Assembly: GCA_023384415.1 (NCBI GenBank)
Contig: JAHDWJ010000019.1
Coordinates: 80,456 to 144,455 of the forward strand
Direction of reading: 5' to 3'
Source: Anaerolineae bacterium
GTDB taxonomy: Bacteria > Chloroflexota > Anaerolineae > Promineifilales > Promineifilaceae
Length of the DNA: 64,000 nucleotides
Each line of letters opens with the position of its first letter. The stretch's first letter is position 1. Below, piece by piece: positions 8,448-16,781 of the stretch. A program made the position numbers and the translations under genes. Below the pieces are notes generated by a model, which did no database searches, was not told where the DNA came from, and saw nothing but the letters and a program-made list of their open reading frames with translations.

Positions 8448-9662
8448 CTACATTTGGGCCAGGATGAGCTTTTCGGCACGGCTGAGGGCCTGAGATAGGC
8501 GGGCGAGGTCGGCGGGGGGGCCTCCTCCCTGGGCAAAGGTGGCATTGCCACCGCCTGCGGCCGCGCCCAACAGCGGCAGCACCATTTTGAGCAAGTCACT
8601 CATATTACCCGGCCCATCCTCAGAGCGAGCAAAAATGAGCTGGGCTTTCTCCCCTGCTACCCCCAACAAAGCAATGACCTCTGGGTTTTGGGTCAACTGT
8701 TTGGCCAACAACCGCACCTGCCCCGCATCCCACTCTGAGTACACCTGACAAATGAGTTGGGTTTTGCCCTTACGCGGCGTGTCTCGGAGCAGGCGGGCAG
8801 CTTCTCCGGCCAGCAAATCCGTTTGTTGTTTTTTTAGGAGACGTTGGCTTTGTTTCAGTTCCGCCTGCAATTTTTGTACGGCCGGTTCAATGCCAGTATA
8901 GCTGGTCGTCAGGGCAGCGGCCAGCCGGTTAGCCACGTTGTTTTTAAGCCGATAATCGAGCAATGCTCTGCGGCCGCAGCGAAACTCTACCCGCAGCCCC
9001 TCTTTGTATCTTTCGAGTTTAACAACCTTAATTAACCCAACCTCACCCGTCCGGGCTACATGGGTGCCGCCACAGGCTGTCAGATCAAACTTATCAATAT
9101 CAATGAGGCGAATTTTGCCTGTCACCGGGGGTAATTTCCGTAAATGGAGCTGCTCTGCTTGTGCTGATGAGACAAAGTAAGGTTTTACCGTTCGATTTTC
9201 CCACACAATTTGATTGGCCAGCCATTCGGCCTGCTCCACCTGGGTTGGGGTCAATGTGGCCGAAGACAAATCAAGGGTGCAGCTCTCTTCTCCCATATGG
9301 ACACTGACCGTTTCCGCCTGGGCCATCTGCATAAATGCCTGGGAGAGAATATGTTGACCGGTATGGGTTTGCATTTGTTCAAACCGTCGTTCCCAGGCAA
9401 TCTCTCCTTTAATTTCATCCGTCCAAATCTCCTCTTTGTTTTGCAGAAAATGGACAACCGCCCCATCTGCTTCACGTATCTGCACATCAATTACCGGCTC
9501 CCCATTGATCCGGCCCCGGTCAGCCAATTGCCCACCAGATGTAGGGTAAAAATAGGTTCGGTCTAAAACGAGCAGGAGTTGGCCGTTTTCGCGGAGACGT
9601 TCCACGATGGTAGCCGTAAATTGGGTGGTGTAAGCGTCAGTGTAGTAGAGCCGTTCAGTCAT
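8448..9662 (-). CDS. AlaX-like alanyl-tRNA editing protein with DHHA1 domain
   Basis: 404 residues from ATG 9662 (MTERLYYTDAY); the frame extends 19 codons further upstream but those residues lie in a repeat. The editing-site zinc motifs are present: HTGQHILSQAF (HxxxH) and CGGTHVARTGEVG (CxxxH). The N-terminal part is the second additional domain of AlaRS and the C-terminal 150 residues resemble DHHA1, with a glycine-rich end. There is no aminoacylation domain, so this should be a free-standing trans-editing factor that removes wrongly attached serine or glycine from tRNA-Ala (family knowledge). Cytoplasmic. It is convergent with the aap operon. Confidence 0.88.
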   Translation of the reverse strand: MTERLYYTDAYTTQFTATIVERLRENGQLLLVLDRTYFYPTSGGQLADRGRINGEPVIDVQIREADGAVVHFLQNKEEIWTDEIKGEIAWERRFEQMQTHTGQHILSQAFMQMAQAETVSVHMGEESCTLDLSSATLTPTQVEQAEWLANQIVWENRTVKPYFVSSAQAEQLHLRKLPPVTGKIRLIDIDKFDLTACGGTHVARTGEVGLIKVVKLERYKEGLRVEFRCGRRALLDYRLKNNVANRLAAALTTSYTGIEPAVQKLQAELKQSQRLLKKQQTDLLAGEAARLLRDTPRKGKTQLICQVYSEWDAGQVRLLAKQLTQNPEVIALLGVAGEKAQLIFARSEDGPGNMSDLLKMVLPLLGAAAGGGNATFAQGGGPPADLARLSQALSRAEKLILAQM

Positions 9663-9675
9663 AAGATGGTGATTT

Positions 9676-9778
9676 GTAACTACTAACCGCGAAGCCGCAA
9701 AGAACACAAAGTTCCTCAAGAAATCCTTACTTATCTTGGCGTCTTCGCGGTGAAATTTTTGTGTACCTTAGTAGTTAC
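9676..9778. repeat. 103-bp element with 11-bp terminal inverted repeats, copy A
   Basis: The ends GTAACTACTAA (9676-9686) and TTAGTAGTTAC (9768-9778) are perfect inverted repeats. The interior contains CCGCAAAGAACACAAAG and CTTGGCGTCTTCGCGGT. Near-identical copies occur at 29824-29926 (reverse) and 59002-59101. It has no coding potential and looks like a small non-autonomous mobile element. Confidence 0.75.
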
Positions 9779-9785
9779 GATGATT

Positions 9786-11906
9786 TTATGATTTGGGGGC
9801 GGTAGGCAAGGTGAAATTGAACCGTGCCCCACCGCCGGGAGCATCATCAATCCAGATGCGGCCGCCGTGGGCTTCAATAGCCAACCGGCAAAATGCCAGA
9901 CCCAGACCAAACCCTTTGGGGGCGTCTTTATTTTTCAGGCGACGGAATTTCTCAAATACATCTTTGCGATACTGCTCAGGAATCCCTCGTCCCTTATCAC
10001 TGACCGTAAGGAACAATTTATCCCCTACCATCGGTTCATTCACCGTGATGGTAATACTTTCTCGCTGGGGACTAAACTTCACCGCGTTATCAATCAGGTT
10101 AATCAACACCCGGCGGATCATATCCTCATCCACATACGCATCAGGCAAATAAGCATCAAACTGGTGAACAATGCTAACTTTACGCTGCTCCAGGGTTGGA
10201 GCTACAATTCCTTCAGCCTTTTGGATGATCTCCCGAATATCCACAGATGTTTGGTTGGTAATTGGTTCCCCAGCTTCGAGCCGATTAATGTCAAGCAGGG
10301 AATAAATAAGGGATTGCAATCCCCGGCTGCTCTGCAAAGCAATGTCCAACATAAAGGCCTGGGTAGGTTCATTGGCGGCATCAATCTCTAAATTGAGCAT
10401 CTCCAGGCTGGAGATAACATTGCTGAGTGGGCTTTGCAAATCATGGAATAACATGGCGGTAAGGTCTTTCCGCATCTCATCCAACTCCACCTGTTTAGAA
10501 ATGTCATGGTGAATCCATTGCAAAACATCGGTTGAGCCAGATTTAAGCCGTTTGGCATGGACTTCGATAGGGATATATTCTCGATTTTTGGTAATGGTAT
10601 GGCTGGTGAAAACAGTCACCCGGTTATTCTGGATAGAGTTGAATTTTTGTACCCCCAAAACGCCGGTATTTACCGGATGTAAGGCACTCAGATTTAGTCG
10701 CAAGAACTCTTCCCGATTATAGCCAAAAATGTCGCACGCCTGCCGGTTGACCTCCATAATGTTACCCGCCATATCGGTTAAAATGATGGGGTCAATACTA
10801 TCTTCAAACAGATTAAGGAACCGTTCTTCGGCTGTACGGATGAGTTCAAACTGTTGAGCATTGGTGATAGCCGTGCTGGCCAGATTGGCCAGGTTAATCA
10901 GAAGGCGCAGTTCGTCTTCACCAAAATCTCCATCCAGGGGGTTGATGGCCTGAATAGTGCCAACGACTTCACCTTTGATTTCCAGCGGGGCACATATCAA
11001 GGAGCGGGTTTGGGTATTGGTGCGCCGGTCTGTACCCCGGTGGATACGCTCTTCCGCGGCCGCGTTTCTGACAATGGACGGTTTGCCTGTGGCCATAACG
11101 CTGCCCATCACCCCCTGGTTTGTGGGAATGCGTACCCCAATAATTTTGTCGCTGCCTTCACCTTCGGCGACCTCAAAAACTAATTCATTGGTATTTTTAT
11201 CTACCAGGGCGATAGAAAGGGCTTCTACTTTGAGCAGCTCATTCATTTGCGAGAGAAGCCGTTGGATAATCTCATTACGGTTGAGGGTAGAGTTGATCGC
11301 CCGGCCAGCCTCAAACAGCATCTCCTTGACTTTGATTTGGCGATGGGCTTCATCCAGCAGACGGGCATTTTCCAGGGTAATAGAAGCCTGGTGCGTTATG
11401 GTTGAAAGCAGCGCCACATCATCTGGCGAAAACTGGTTGACCCCCGGCTTCATAATGGTCAACACGCCGATGGTGCGTGCCCGGTATATCAGGGGCATAC
11501 AAATAACTGACCAGGGTTCGCCACCTTGTTCGGGGGAAGGCAGCCACCGCTTGTCCGTGAGGGTATTATTGACGATGGCCGGTTCTTGGTGTTGAATAGC
11601 CCAACCAGCCAACCCCTCACGCAGCGCTTTTTCCACAAAATGACGGGCGGTTCGGGTAGTTGTACCCCGGCCTAATGAGAGAGTATGCTCAACGTGAAAG
11701 GATTGGTTGACAACAATGATGCTGCCTTTGTGTCCTTTTAATTGCTCGACAGCTACATTGAGGATGCGCGGCAAAACAATGTTGATATCCAGGCCATCGG
11801 CCTCGGCCTGTTTCAACATATTGTTAATGACATACAGGCTTTGCAGGCGGGTACTGTCATTCATATATGCGGATGGGGTGCTTTGTTGTGTTGGTAAACT
11901 GCTCAT
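9786..11906 (-). CDS. GAF-GAF-PAS sensor histidine kinase
   Basis: 706 residues with no membrane helix, so a cytoplasmic sensor. Domains in order: GAF 1 (about 40-190), GAF 2 (207-352), PAS (362-475), HisKA with the phospho-acceptor in LFHDLQSPLSN (His488), then HATPase_c with N-box NLIDNAVKFS (603-612), G1 DKGRGIP and G2 GFGLGL. All catalytic boxes are intact. Ligands of the GAF domains cannot be told from sequence. A receiver-domain protein starts 113 bp away on the opposite strand and is the obvious partner; the shared intergenic space probably holds both promoters. Confidence 0.92.
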   Translation of the reverse strand: MSSLPTQQSTPSAYMNDSTRLQSLYVINNMLKQAEADGLDINIVLPRILNVAVEQLKGHKGSIIVVNQSFHVEHTLSLGRGTTTRTARHFVEKALREGLAGWAIQHQEPAIVNNTLTDKRWLPSPEQGGEPWSVICMPLIYRARTIGVLTIMKPGVNQFSPDDVALLSTITHQASITLENARLLDEAHRQIKVKEMLFEAGRAINSTLNRNEIIQRLLSQMNELLKVEALSIALVDKNTNELVFEVAEGEGSDKIIGVRIPTNQGVMGSVMATGKPSIVRNAAAEERIHRGTDRRTNTQTRSLICAPLEIKGEVVGTIQAINPLDGDFGEDELRLLINLANLASTAITNAQQFELIRTAEERFLNLFEDSIDPIILTDMAGNIMEVNRQACDIFGYNREEFLRLNLSALHPVNTGVLGVQKFNSIQNNRVTVFTSHTITKNREYIPIEVHAKRLKSGSTDVLQWIHHDISKQVELDEMRKDLTAMLFHDLQSPLSNVISSLEMLNLEIDAANEPTQAFMLDIALQSSRGLQSLIYSLLDINRLEAGEPITNQTSVDIREIIQKAEGIVAPTLEQRKVSIVHQFDAYLPDAYVDEDMIRRVLINLIDNAVKFSPQRESITITVNEPMVGDKLFLTVSDKGRGIPEQYRKDVFEKFRRLKNKDAPKGFGLGLAFCRLAIEAHGGRIWIDDAPGGGARFNFTLPTAPKS

Positions 11907-12019
11907 GTCGAATAACTGGGGTATTGTAAATATACCCTTTTTCCTGGTGTCATCTCGCTCGGTAATGCGTTATGATTATGCCATGTTTTAATGGGAACGG
12001 CTAACAAGGTAGGTAAGGT

Positions 12020-12391
12020 GTGGATAAACAACAGATGGTTTTGATCATAGATGATGAAGTAGCGATCCGGGAAGCTGTCGCTGATATTTTGTCGTTATAT
12101 GATATAAAGGTGATAGCGGCCGCAGACGGGGAGCAAGGGCTAAACTTATATAAAGAGTACGCGGCCGCCATCAGCCTCATTTTGCTTGATTTGACCTTGC
12201 CAGGGTTAAGCGGAGAAGCTACCTTTTACCGCCTACGCGAAATTAATACCTCTGTACCTATTATCATTTCTTCTGGTTACCGGCAAAACAGCAGCAATAC
12301 CCGGTTCCCCTCTGATACTCCCTTTTTACCCAAACCCTATGACCTGGCAAAATTAACTAAAACGGTATGGAGTTATTTGCCCAAACCATAA
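12020..12391 (+). CDS. stand-alone response-regulator receiver domain
   Basis: 123 residues from GTG 12020. The receiver fold is complete: acidic pair Asp11-Asp12, phospho-acceptor Asp57 in LILLDLTLPG, Ser/Thr in IIISSGY and Lys105 in PFLPKPYD. There is no output domain, so it acts as a phosphorelay intermediate, a phosphate sink or by protein contact. It is divergent from the GAF/PAS histidine kinase, which is its likely kinase. It ends 14 bp from the convergent RmlD-like gene. Confidence 0.88.
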   Translation: MDKQQMVLIIDDEVAIREAVADILSLYDIKVIAAADGEQGLNLYKEYAAAISLILLDLTLPGLSGEATFYRLREINTSVPIIISSGYRQNSSNTRFPSDTPFLPKPYDLAKLTKTVWSYLPKP

Positions 12392-12404
12392 AACCATTTG
12401 CTGA

Positions 12405-13244
12405 CTACTCCTTGGCCTGGTGTTGTTCTATCACCTCATCCACGCCCAACAGGGGGGTAGAGAGAAGGCGCTGGGCCAGAGAAAGATCAAGACGGCAATC
12501 ACGGGGAAAAAGGATAGGGTTGCTGGTACCCGTGTTTAAGGTTGTTCTTTCGACAATATTCCACCAGCCTAACATTTTCAAACCAAACTCAGCCCGGCTC
12601 ATTGCCTGCCGCCCGGCAACATTGATGATGCCAACGTAGCTGTTTTGAGCCAACTCCAGGCAAGCCAGGCTTAAGGTATTCACCCAGACAGGGTTGCGGA
12701 GTTGATCGGTAAACAAGGTCACTGTTTCCCCAGCACGTAACGAATCCACCATCCACTGGGTCCCTAAATCCATCTGTTTCAGGCTGTAAATAAGTGACGT
12801 TCGCACAATGGCATAGCTGGGCAGACGGCGAATCGTGGCTTCAGCTTCGGCTTTGGCCCGGCCATAAGCATGGATGGGGTTAGGAGGATCACTTTCCCGG
12901 TAGGGGCCATTTTCACCGTCAAAGATGACATCAGTAGAGATGTGAATGAGGCGGGCGTTGGCAAAGTACGCGGCCGCACGCATATTTTCTGCCCCCTCCG
13001 TTATCACCTGGCTCATATCTGGAGACCGGTTTGACCCGGCCGTGTGAATAATAATTTCGGGAGCAAATTCAGTCACTACCTTCTTGACCCCCTGAGCATC
13101 CCGTATATCTACATAACGGCCCTGGGGTAAGTTCAGGGGATCACGGTGATAAAAGGTGTAACATACCTCATGGGTTGCCATAGCCAGGGGGATAAGATTT
13201 TGGCCTAAATAGCTGCTCCCACCGGTAATCAGTATACGGCTCAT
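12405..13244 (-). CDS. NAD(P)-dependent sugar-nucleotide reductase, RmlD-like SDR
   Basis: 279 residues. The nucleotide-binding start MSRILITGGSSYLG, the HISTDVIFDG segment and the catalytic YGRAK (Tyr-x-x-x-Lys) identify an extended short-chain dehydrogenase of the RmlD (dTDP-4-dehydrorhamnose reductase) group. PYRESDPPNPIHAYG matches that group closely. No other rhamnose genes are in the window, so the actual substrate is uncertain. Its start overlaps the stop of rnc by 4 bp (ATGA), so the two are translationally coupled although functionally unrelated. Confidence 0.8.
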   Translation of the reverse strand: MSRILITGGSSYLGQNLIPLAMATHEVCYTFYHRDPLNLPQGRYVDIRDAQGVKKVVTEFAPEIIIHTAGSNRSPDMSQVITEGAENMRAAAYFANARLIHISTDVIFDGENGPYRESDPPNPIHAYGRAKAEAEATIRRLPSYAIVRTSLIYSLKQMDLGTQWMVDSLRAGETVTLFTDQLRNPVWVNTLSLACLELAQNSYVGIINVAGRQAMSRAEFGLKMLGWWNIVERTTLNTGTSNPILFPRDCRLDLSLAQRLLSTPLLGVDEVIEQHQAKE

Positions 13245-13969
13245 TCGACTTCTCCTGCAAGCTCCTGACTGATTTCGTAATCTTCAATGAGGGTGATGGC
13301 GGCCGCGGCCGCAGCCTGAGCAGCCATTTGTTTACTGCGACCAGAACCTGTACCCCAGGCCCTTTCCCCCACCATCACCCGGACGGTAAATACCCTGGCA
13401 TGGTCTGGACCTTCACTGGTCACCAATTCATAGTGGGGGGTCTGGTTAAAGGTGGCTTGTGCCCACACCTGAAACTCACTTTTGGCATCTTTATGAAGCG
13501 ATTGAGCCACAATTTGTTCCAGTCGGGAAGGGATGAGCCGCTCCACCAATTCCCGTACCTTAACCAACCCCTGGTCCAGATAAATGGCCCCAATGATCGC
13601 CTCAAACGCCCCACAAAGTATCTGATTTCGGTTGCGGCCGCCATTATCCGCTTCCCCCAGCCCCAGGCGCAAAAACATTCCCACTTGCAGATCACGGGCA
13701 AACCCAGCTAACGTTTCCGTCCGTACCAGTGCCGAACGGAGCGAAGTCAGCTCCCCTTCATCCATTTCAGGAAACCGGTGATACAGGTAGGCTCCCACGA
13801 TAAAATCCAACACCGCATCTCCCAAAAACTCCAGTCGTTCGTTATCTTCCAGAAAATCATCAGGCCGTTCATTGAGATAAGAGCGGTGGGTCAGGGCGCG
13901 ACTGAGCAGGGAATAATCCTGAAAAGGGACATCTAAAATCGCGGCTAAGGTTTGCAACTCTTCAATCAC
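13241..13969 (-). CDS. rnc: ribonuclease III
   Basis: 242 residues. The RNase III signature NERLEFLGDAVLDF and the second acidic site in GAFEAIIGAIYLDQGL give the metal-binding Glu/Asp residues. The C-terminal third (from about 155) is a double-stranded RNA-binding domain ending in GSGRSKQMAAQAAAAAAI; the alanine run is encoded by two overlapping GCGGCCGC octamers. It processes rRNA precursors and other double-stranded RNA. Upstream (toward fabF) lies the 90-bp tandem repeat, itself capable of forming long hairpins in a read-through transcript from fabF. Confidence 0.95.
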   Translation of the reverse strand: MIEELQTLAAILDVPFQDYSLLSRALTHRSYLNERPDDFLEDNERLEFLGDAVLDFIVGAYLYHRFPEMDEGELTSLRSALVRTETLAGFARDLQVGMFLRLGLGEADNGGRNRNQILCGAFEAIIGAIYLDQGLVKVRELVERLIPSRLEQIVAQSLHKDAKSEFQVWAQATFNQTPHYELVTSEGPDHARVFTVRVMVGERAWGTGSGRSKQMAAQAAAAAAITLIEDYEISQELAGEVE

Positions 13970-13990
13970 AATCTTTTAACTCATAAAACT

Positions 13991-14256
13991 GTATACCCTC
14001 ATCCCCAGCCCTTCTCCCTCAAAGGGAGAAGGGAGCTATTCCCTCGCCCCGCTGGGGAGAGGGTTAGGGTGAGGGGGTTTATATACCCTCATCCCCAGCC
14101 CTTCTCCCTCAAAGGGAGAAGGGAGCTATTCCCTCGCCCCGCTGGGGAGAGGGTTAGGGTGAGGGGGTTTATATACCCTCATCCCCAGCCCTTCTCCCTC
14201 AAAGGGAGAAGGGAGCTATTCCCTCGCCCCGCTGGGGAGAGGGTTAGGGTGAGGGC
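13991..14256. repeat. three tandem copies of a 90-bp palindromic repeat
   Basis: Three nearly identical 90-bp units begin at about 13993, 14083 and 14173. Each reads CCCTCATCCCCAGCCCTTCT..., and contains the hairpin CTTCTCCCT-CAA-AGGGAGAAG followed by a second C/G-rich half ending GGGTTAGGGTGAGGG that can pair back with the beginning. This is a member of the CCCTCACCCTAACCC class of dispersed repeats found in many bacterial genomes. The units can be read as protein but no gene signal supports that. Confidence 0.9.
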
Positions 14257-14265
14257 ACGGCTTAG

Positions 14266-15522
14266 TCACGAGGAAAACCGTTTGATAACCAAAACCGCAT
14301 TATGCCCACCAAAGCCAAAGGCATTGTTCAGAGTCACCCGCACCTGAGCCGGCCGCGCCGTATTGGGCACATAATCCAGGTCACATTCCGGGTCTGGAGT
14401 CACATAATTGATGGTGGGGGGCAACAGCTGATCCCGAATAGCCAGCAGGCAGAAAATCGCCTCAATGGCCCCGGTAGCCCCCATGATATGCCCGGTCATA
14501 GATTTGGTCGAGCTAATAGCTACCCGGTAAGCGTGTTCCTCACCCAACGCTTTTTTGATAGACAGCGTTTCATACAGATCATTGAGCGGGGTAGCCGTCC
14601 CGTGGGCACTAATATAATCCACCTCTGCCGGGGTGATCCCGGCATCAGCCATCGCCCGCACCATCGCCCTGGCCGCTCCAATTCCCCCTTCCGAAGGGGC
14701 CGTGATATGGTGGGCATCGGTAGTTTGGCCATAGCCGCATATTTCCCCTAAAATCGTTGCCCCTCTGGCCTGAGCATGTTCCAGGCTTTCTAAAACCAAA
14801 ACCCCGCCCCCTTCGCCGATGATCAACCCATCCCGGTTTTTATCAAACGGCTGGGGGGTGCCTTCGCTTTTTTCTGAGGTGGCCCTGGCCTGCTCAAATC
14901 CCCCAACGGCACAATGAACTAACACATGTTCAATCCCACCAGTGAGCGCCGCCACTAATTCTCCGCGCTGGATGGCCCGGTACGCATGACCGATGGCATC
15001 ATTCCCCGAGGCACAGGCGGTAGCAATGGTCGGGGTTGGCCCCTGAATACCGTAATCAATGGCTAACATGCCGGCCGCCCCGTTGGGCATAATCATGGTA
15101 ACAGCAAAGGGGCTGATGCGGCGCACCCCTTTTTCCAGAAGCAGGTGTTCTTGTTCAATAGTGGTTCGCAGGCCCCCAACACCGGTCCCCATAAAGATAC
15201 CAATTTGTTCCCGATTATCGTCATGGATGGGGAGTTGGGCCTGACGCATCGCTTCCGCGGCCGCGACCGTAGCAAACTGCTGCACCCGGTCCCGTCGCCG
15301 TGCTTCCCGTCGGTCCATGTACTGGGCCGGGTCAAACTCTTTGACCTCACACAACCCCCCAGAGGTATGTTCCCCTTTATCAATGAGGGTAAATGGGCCA
15401 AAGCCGGATCGGCCGGCCAGAATCCCGGCCCAGGTATCTGGGACATTGTGTCCCAGAGGAGTGATCATCCCCATGCCAGTGACAACGACCCGTTGGCGGG
15501 GAATAGGGTTGCTATTCGTCAT
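14266..15522 (-). CDS. fabF: 3-oxoacyl-[acyl-carrier-protein] synthase II
   Basis: 418 residues, the normal length. Active-site Cys170 in TIATACASGND, the first His in SAHGTATPLND and the second in KSMTGHIMGATG give the Cys-His-His triad of elongating condensing enzymes. It extends acyl-ACP with malonyl-ACP in type II fatty-acid synthesis. AGGAG lies 7 nt before the ATG. No other fab gene is nearby; a perfect hairpin lies upstream at 15654. Confidence 0.95.
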   Translation of the reverse strand: MTNSNPIPRQRVVVTGMGMITPLGHNVPDTWAGILAGRSGFGPFTLIDKGEHTSGGLCEVKEFDPAQYMDRREARRRDRVQQFATVAAAEAMRQAQLPIHDDNREQIGIFMGTGVGGLRTTIEQEHLLLEKGVRRISPFAVTMIMPNGAAGMLAIDYGIQGPTPTIATACASGNDAIGHAYRAIQRGELVAALTGGIEHVLVHCAVGGFEQARATSEKSEGTPQPFDKNRDGLIIGEGGGVLVLESLEHAQARGATILGEICGYGQTTDAHHITAPSEGGIGAARAMVRAMADAGITPAEVDYISAHGTATPLNDLYETLSIKKALGEEHAYRVAISSTKSMTGHIMGATGAIEAIFCLLAIRDQLLPPTINYVTPDPECDLDYVPNTARPAQVRVTLNNAFGFGGHNAVLVIKRFSS

Positions 15523-15536
15523 AAATTACTCCTGTG

Positions 15537-15566
15537 GAATTATGAAGGATGAATTATGAAGGATGA
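15537..15566. repeat. two tandem copies of GAATTATGAAGGAT
   Basis: GAATTATGAAGGAT occurs at 15537-15550 and again at 15551-15564, just upstream of fabF. Its complement type (ATCCTTCATCC, AATTCATAATTC) recurs at about 58574-58610, so this is another dispersed low-complexity tract. Confidence 0.5.
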
Positions 15567-15653
15567 ATCTTCTCACTCCGGTTTCCCCAATTCCTCTGAG
15601 TTCCTTGTATTCCTCTGGCTCTAAGGGATCATCTAAAAATAACTTCCCGGTTT

Positions 15654-15687
15654 AGAGTTGACAACTTTTCAGAAAGTTGTCAACTCT
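15654..15687. terminator. 15-bp perfect hairpin
   Basis: AGAGTTGACAACTTT (15654-15668) pairs perfectly with 15673-15687 around a TCAG loop. It lies just after the stop codon of the minus-strand helix-hairpin-helix gene and has no U-tract. It probably separates that gene from fabF. Confidence 0.6.
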
Positions 15688-15710
15688 GAGCGGAACTTAG
15701 TTTTGGACGA

Positions 15711-16409
15711 CTACGAAGCAACTTCGCGGCCGCCTTTGAGGGTGTCTTGTAAGGTTTGCAAACGGTCCCAATCCCCAGCCGCGGCCAGGCCAGCCTGCTC
15801 CGGCCAACTGATGGGATCGGCCAGGCGGAACTGGGGGCCGGCCGCTTCTAAGATTTCTTTGAGTTGATCAGGAGACGCAGCCGCTAACCCGGCAAAGGTG
15901 CCAATCCCAGCCGCTTGCAGCAGTTCGCTGATTTTCGGCCCGATCCCTTCGATACGGGTCAGGTCATCTACAGCCGCTGGTTCAGGAGCAAAAGAGACTG
16001 GCTCGACCATTGGTTCTGGCTCAGGAGCAGAGGTGGGAGCAGCCAGGGGGTCTGCGGCCGCAGTCGGTTCAACCACTGGCTCTGGGGTTGGTTCAGGGGC
16101 AGGAACAGAGGGTGTCTCTGATTCAACCGGTGCGGGGTGTTCCAGTTCAACGGCCGGGGCCGGTGGTGGGGGGGCCGGAGTATGGCTCAAGGTTGTAGGA
16201 TACCTCTCTGGTTCAACAGGCGGGGGTGGGGCCTGGCGGCCAGCCAACAGGGAGATAAACAAGAGCAGCCCCACCACCAGCAAGCCAATCAGACAGAGCC
16301 AATACCACCATTGCCAGGTAAAGCCCCCGGCTTGCTGATACGGAGATACGCCTGACAAAAATGGGACCAACAAAAGCAGCAAGGTCAAAAATCGTGGATA
16401 ACGTAACAT
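15711..16409 (-). CDS. membrane-anchored helix-hairpin-helix protein
   Basis: 232 residues. Two hydrophobic segments (about 5-20 and 32-55) anchor the protein; a Pro/Glu-rich flexible linker covers about 65-145. The C-terminal 80 residues start DDLTRIEGIGPKISELLQAAGI, a helix-hairpin-helix of the type found in proteins annotated as H3TH or DUF4332-like. Such domains usually bind DNA without sequence specificity. What it does at a membrane is unknown; nucleoid tethering is only a suggestion. A clear CCTCC-type ribosome-binding site precedes the start. Confidence 0.65.
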   Translation of the reverse strand: MLRYPRFLTLLLLLVPFLSGVSPYQQAGGFTWQWWYWLCLIGLLVVGLLLFISLLAGRQAPPPPVEPERYPTTLSHTPAPPPPAPAVELEHPAPVESETPSVPAPEPTPEPVVEPTAAADPLAAPTSAPEPEPMVEPVSFAPEPAAVDDLTRIEGIGPKISELLQAAGIGTFAGLAAASPDQLKEILEAAGPQFRLADPISWPEQAGLAAAGDWDRLQTLQDTLKGGREVAS

Positions 16410-16430
16410 ATTTCCCTCCTAATGAAGATG

Positions 16431-16462
16431 AGTTTCTAGTTTCTAGTTTCTAGTTTCTAGTT
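16431..16462. repeat. heptanucleotide tandem repeat (AGTTTCT)n
   Basis: Four consecutive AGTTTCT units followed by AGTT. The 3' end of the tract supplies the stop codon (TAG on the minus strand, 16457-16459) of the MazG-like gene, so copy-number change could alter that gene's end. Confidence 0.75.
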
Positions 16463-16777
16463 GTCCAAAGTTGCATGGCTGCCAATATCCCCTTTGGCCT
16501 GCCATCGTTGTTCATATTTCACCAGGGCAGCTTGAAACGCAGCATCTAAATCAACAGTACACGCCTCAGCCAGCAAGCACAAACTATAAAGTACATCCCC
16601 AAACTCCTCGGCCATCTCTGGGGGGTATTGAGGGGTGATGGTGCCATAATGGCTGGCTTCTAACCACACCTTACATAGCTCCCCTACCTCACTCACCAGA
16701 TCAAGGGCATGAACCGGGGGAGTATGTTGACAGTGGTGGTGTTGGGCAAATTGCACGGCTTGCTGCTGCCAGTTCAT
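16457..16777 (-). CDS. MazG-like nucleotide pyrophosphohydrolase
   Basis: 106 residues from ATG 16777 (MNWQQQAVQFAQ); an upstream ATG at 16798 overlaps moaE. The EVGELCK helix followed by EMAEEFGDVLYSLCLLAE gives the ExxE...ExxD metal-binding pattern of all-alpha NTP pyrophosphatases. Members hydrolyse (d)NTPs to monophosphates and clear abnormal nucleotides; the substrate here is not determined. It starts 4 bp after the moaD-moaE stop and is probably co-transcribed with moaC and moaDE. The last codons run into the heptanucleotide repeat. Confidence 0.8.
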   Translation of the reverse strand: MNWQQQAVQFAQHHHCQHTPPVHALDLVSEVGELCKVWLEASHYGTITPQYPPEMAEEFGDVLYSLCLLAEACTVDLDAAFQAALVKYEQRWQAKGDIGSHATLDN

Positions 16778-16781
16778 AACA

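Noticed and set aside
10854-11595. Plus-strand frames of 109 and 212 codons opposite the histidine kinase gene
   Set aside because: Antisense shadows of well conserved GAF domains.
13991-14256. CRISPR-like array
   Set aside because: The units are directly adjacent 90-bp repeats without unique spacers, and no cas gene is near.
13952-14347. Reading frame of 131 codons across the 90-bp tandem repeat
   Set aside because: It merely translates the repeat three times (PHPQPFSLKGRREL) and overlaps rnc and fabF on the other strand; no ribosome-binding site or family match.
16010-16355. Gly/Ala/Ser-rich plus-strand frames
   Set aside because: Antisense readings of the Pro/Glu linker of the helix-hairpin-helix protein.
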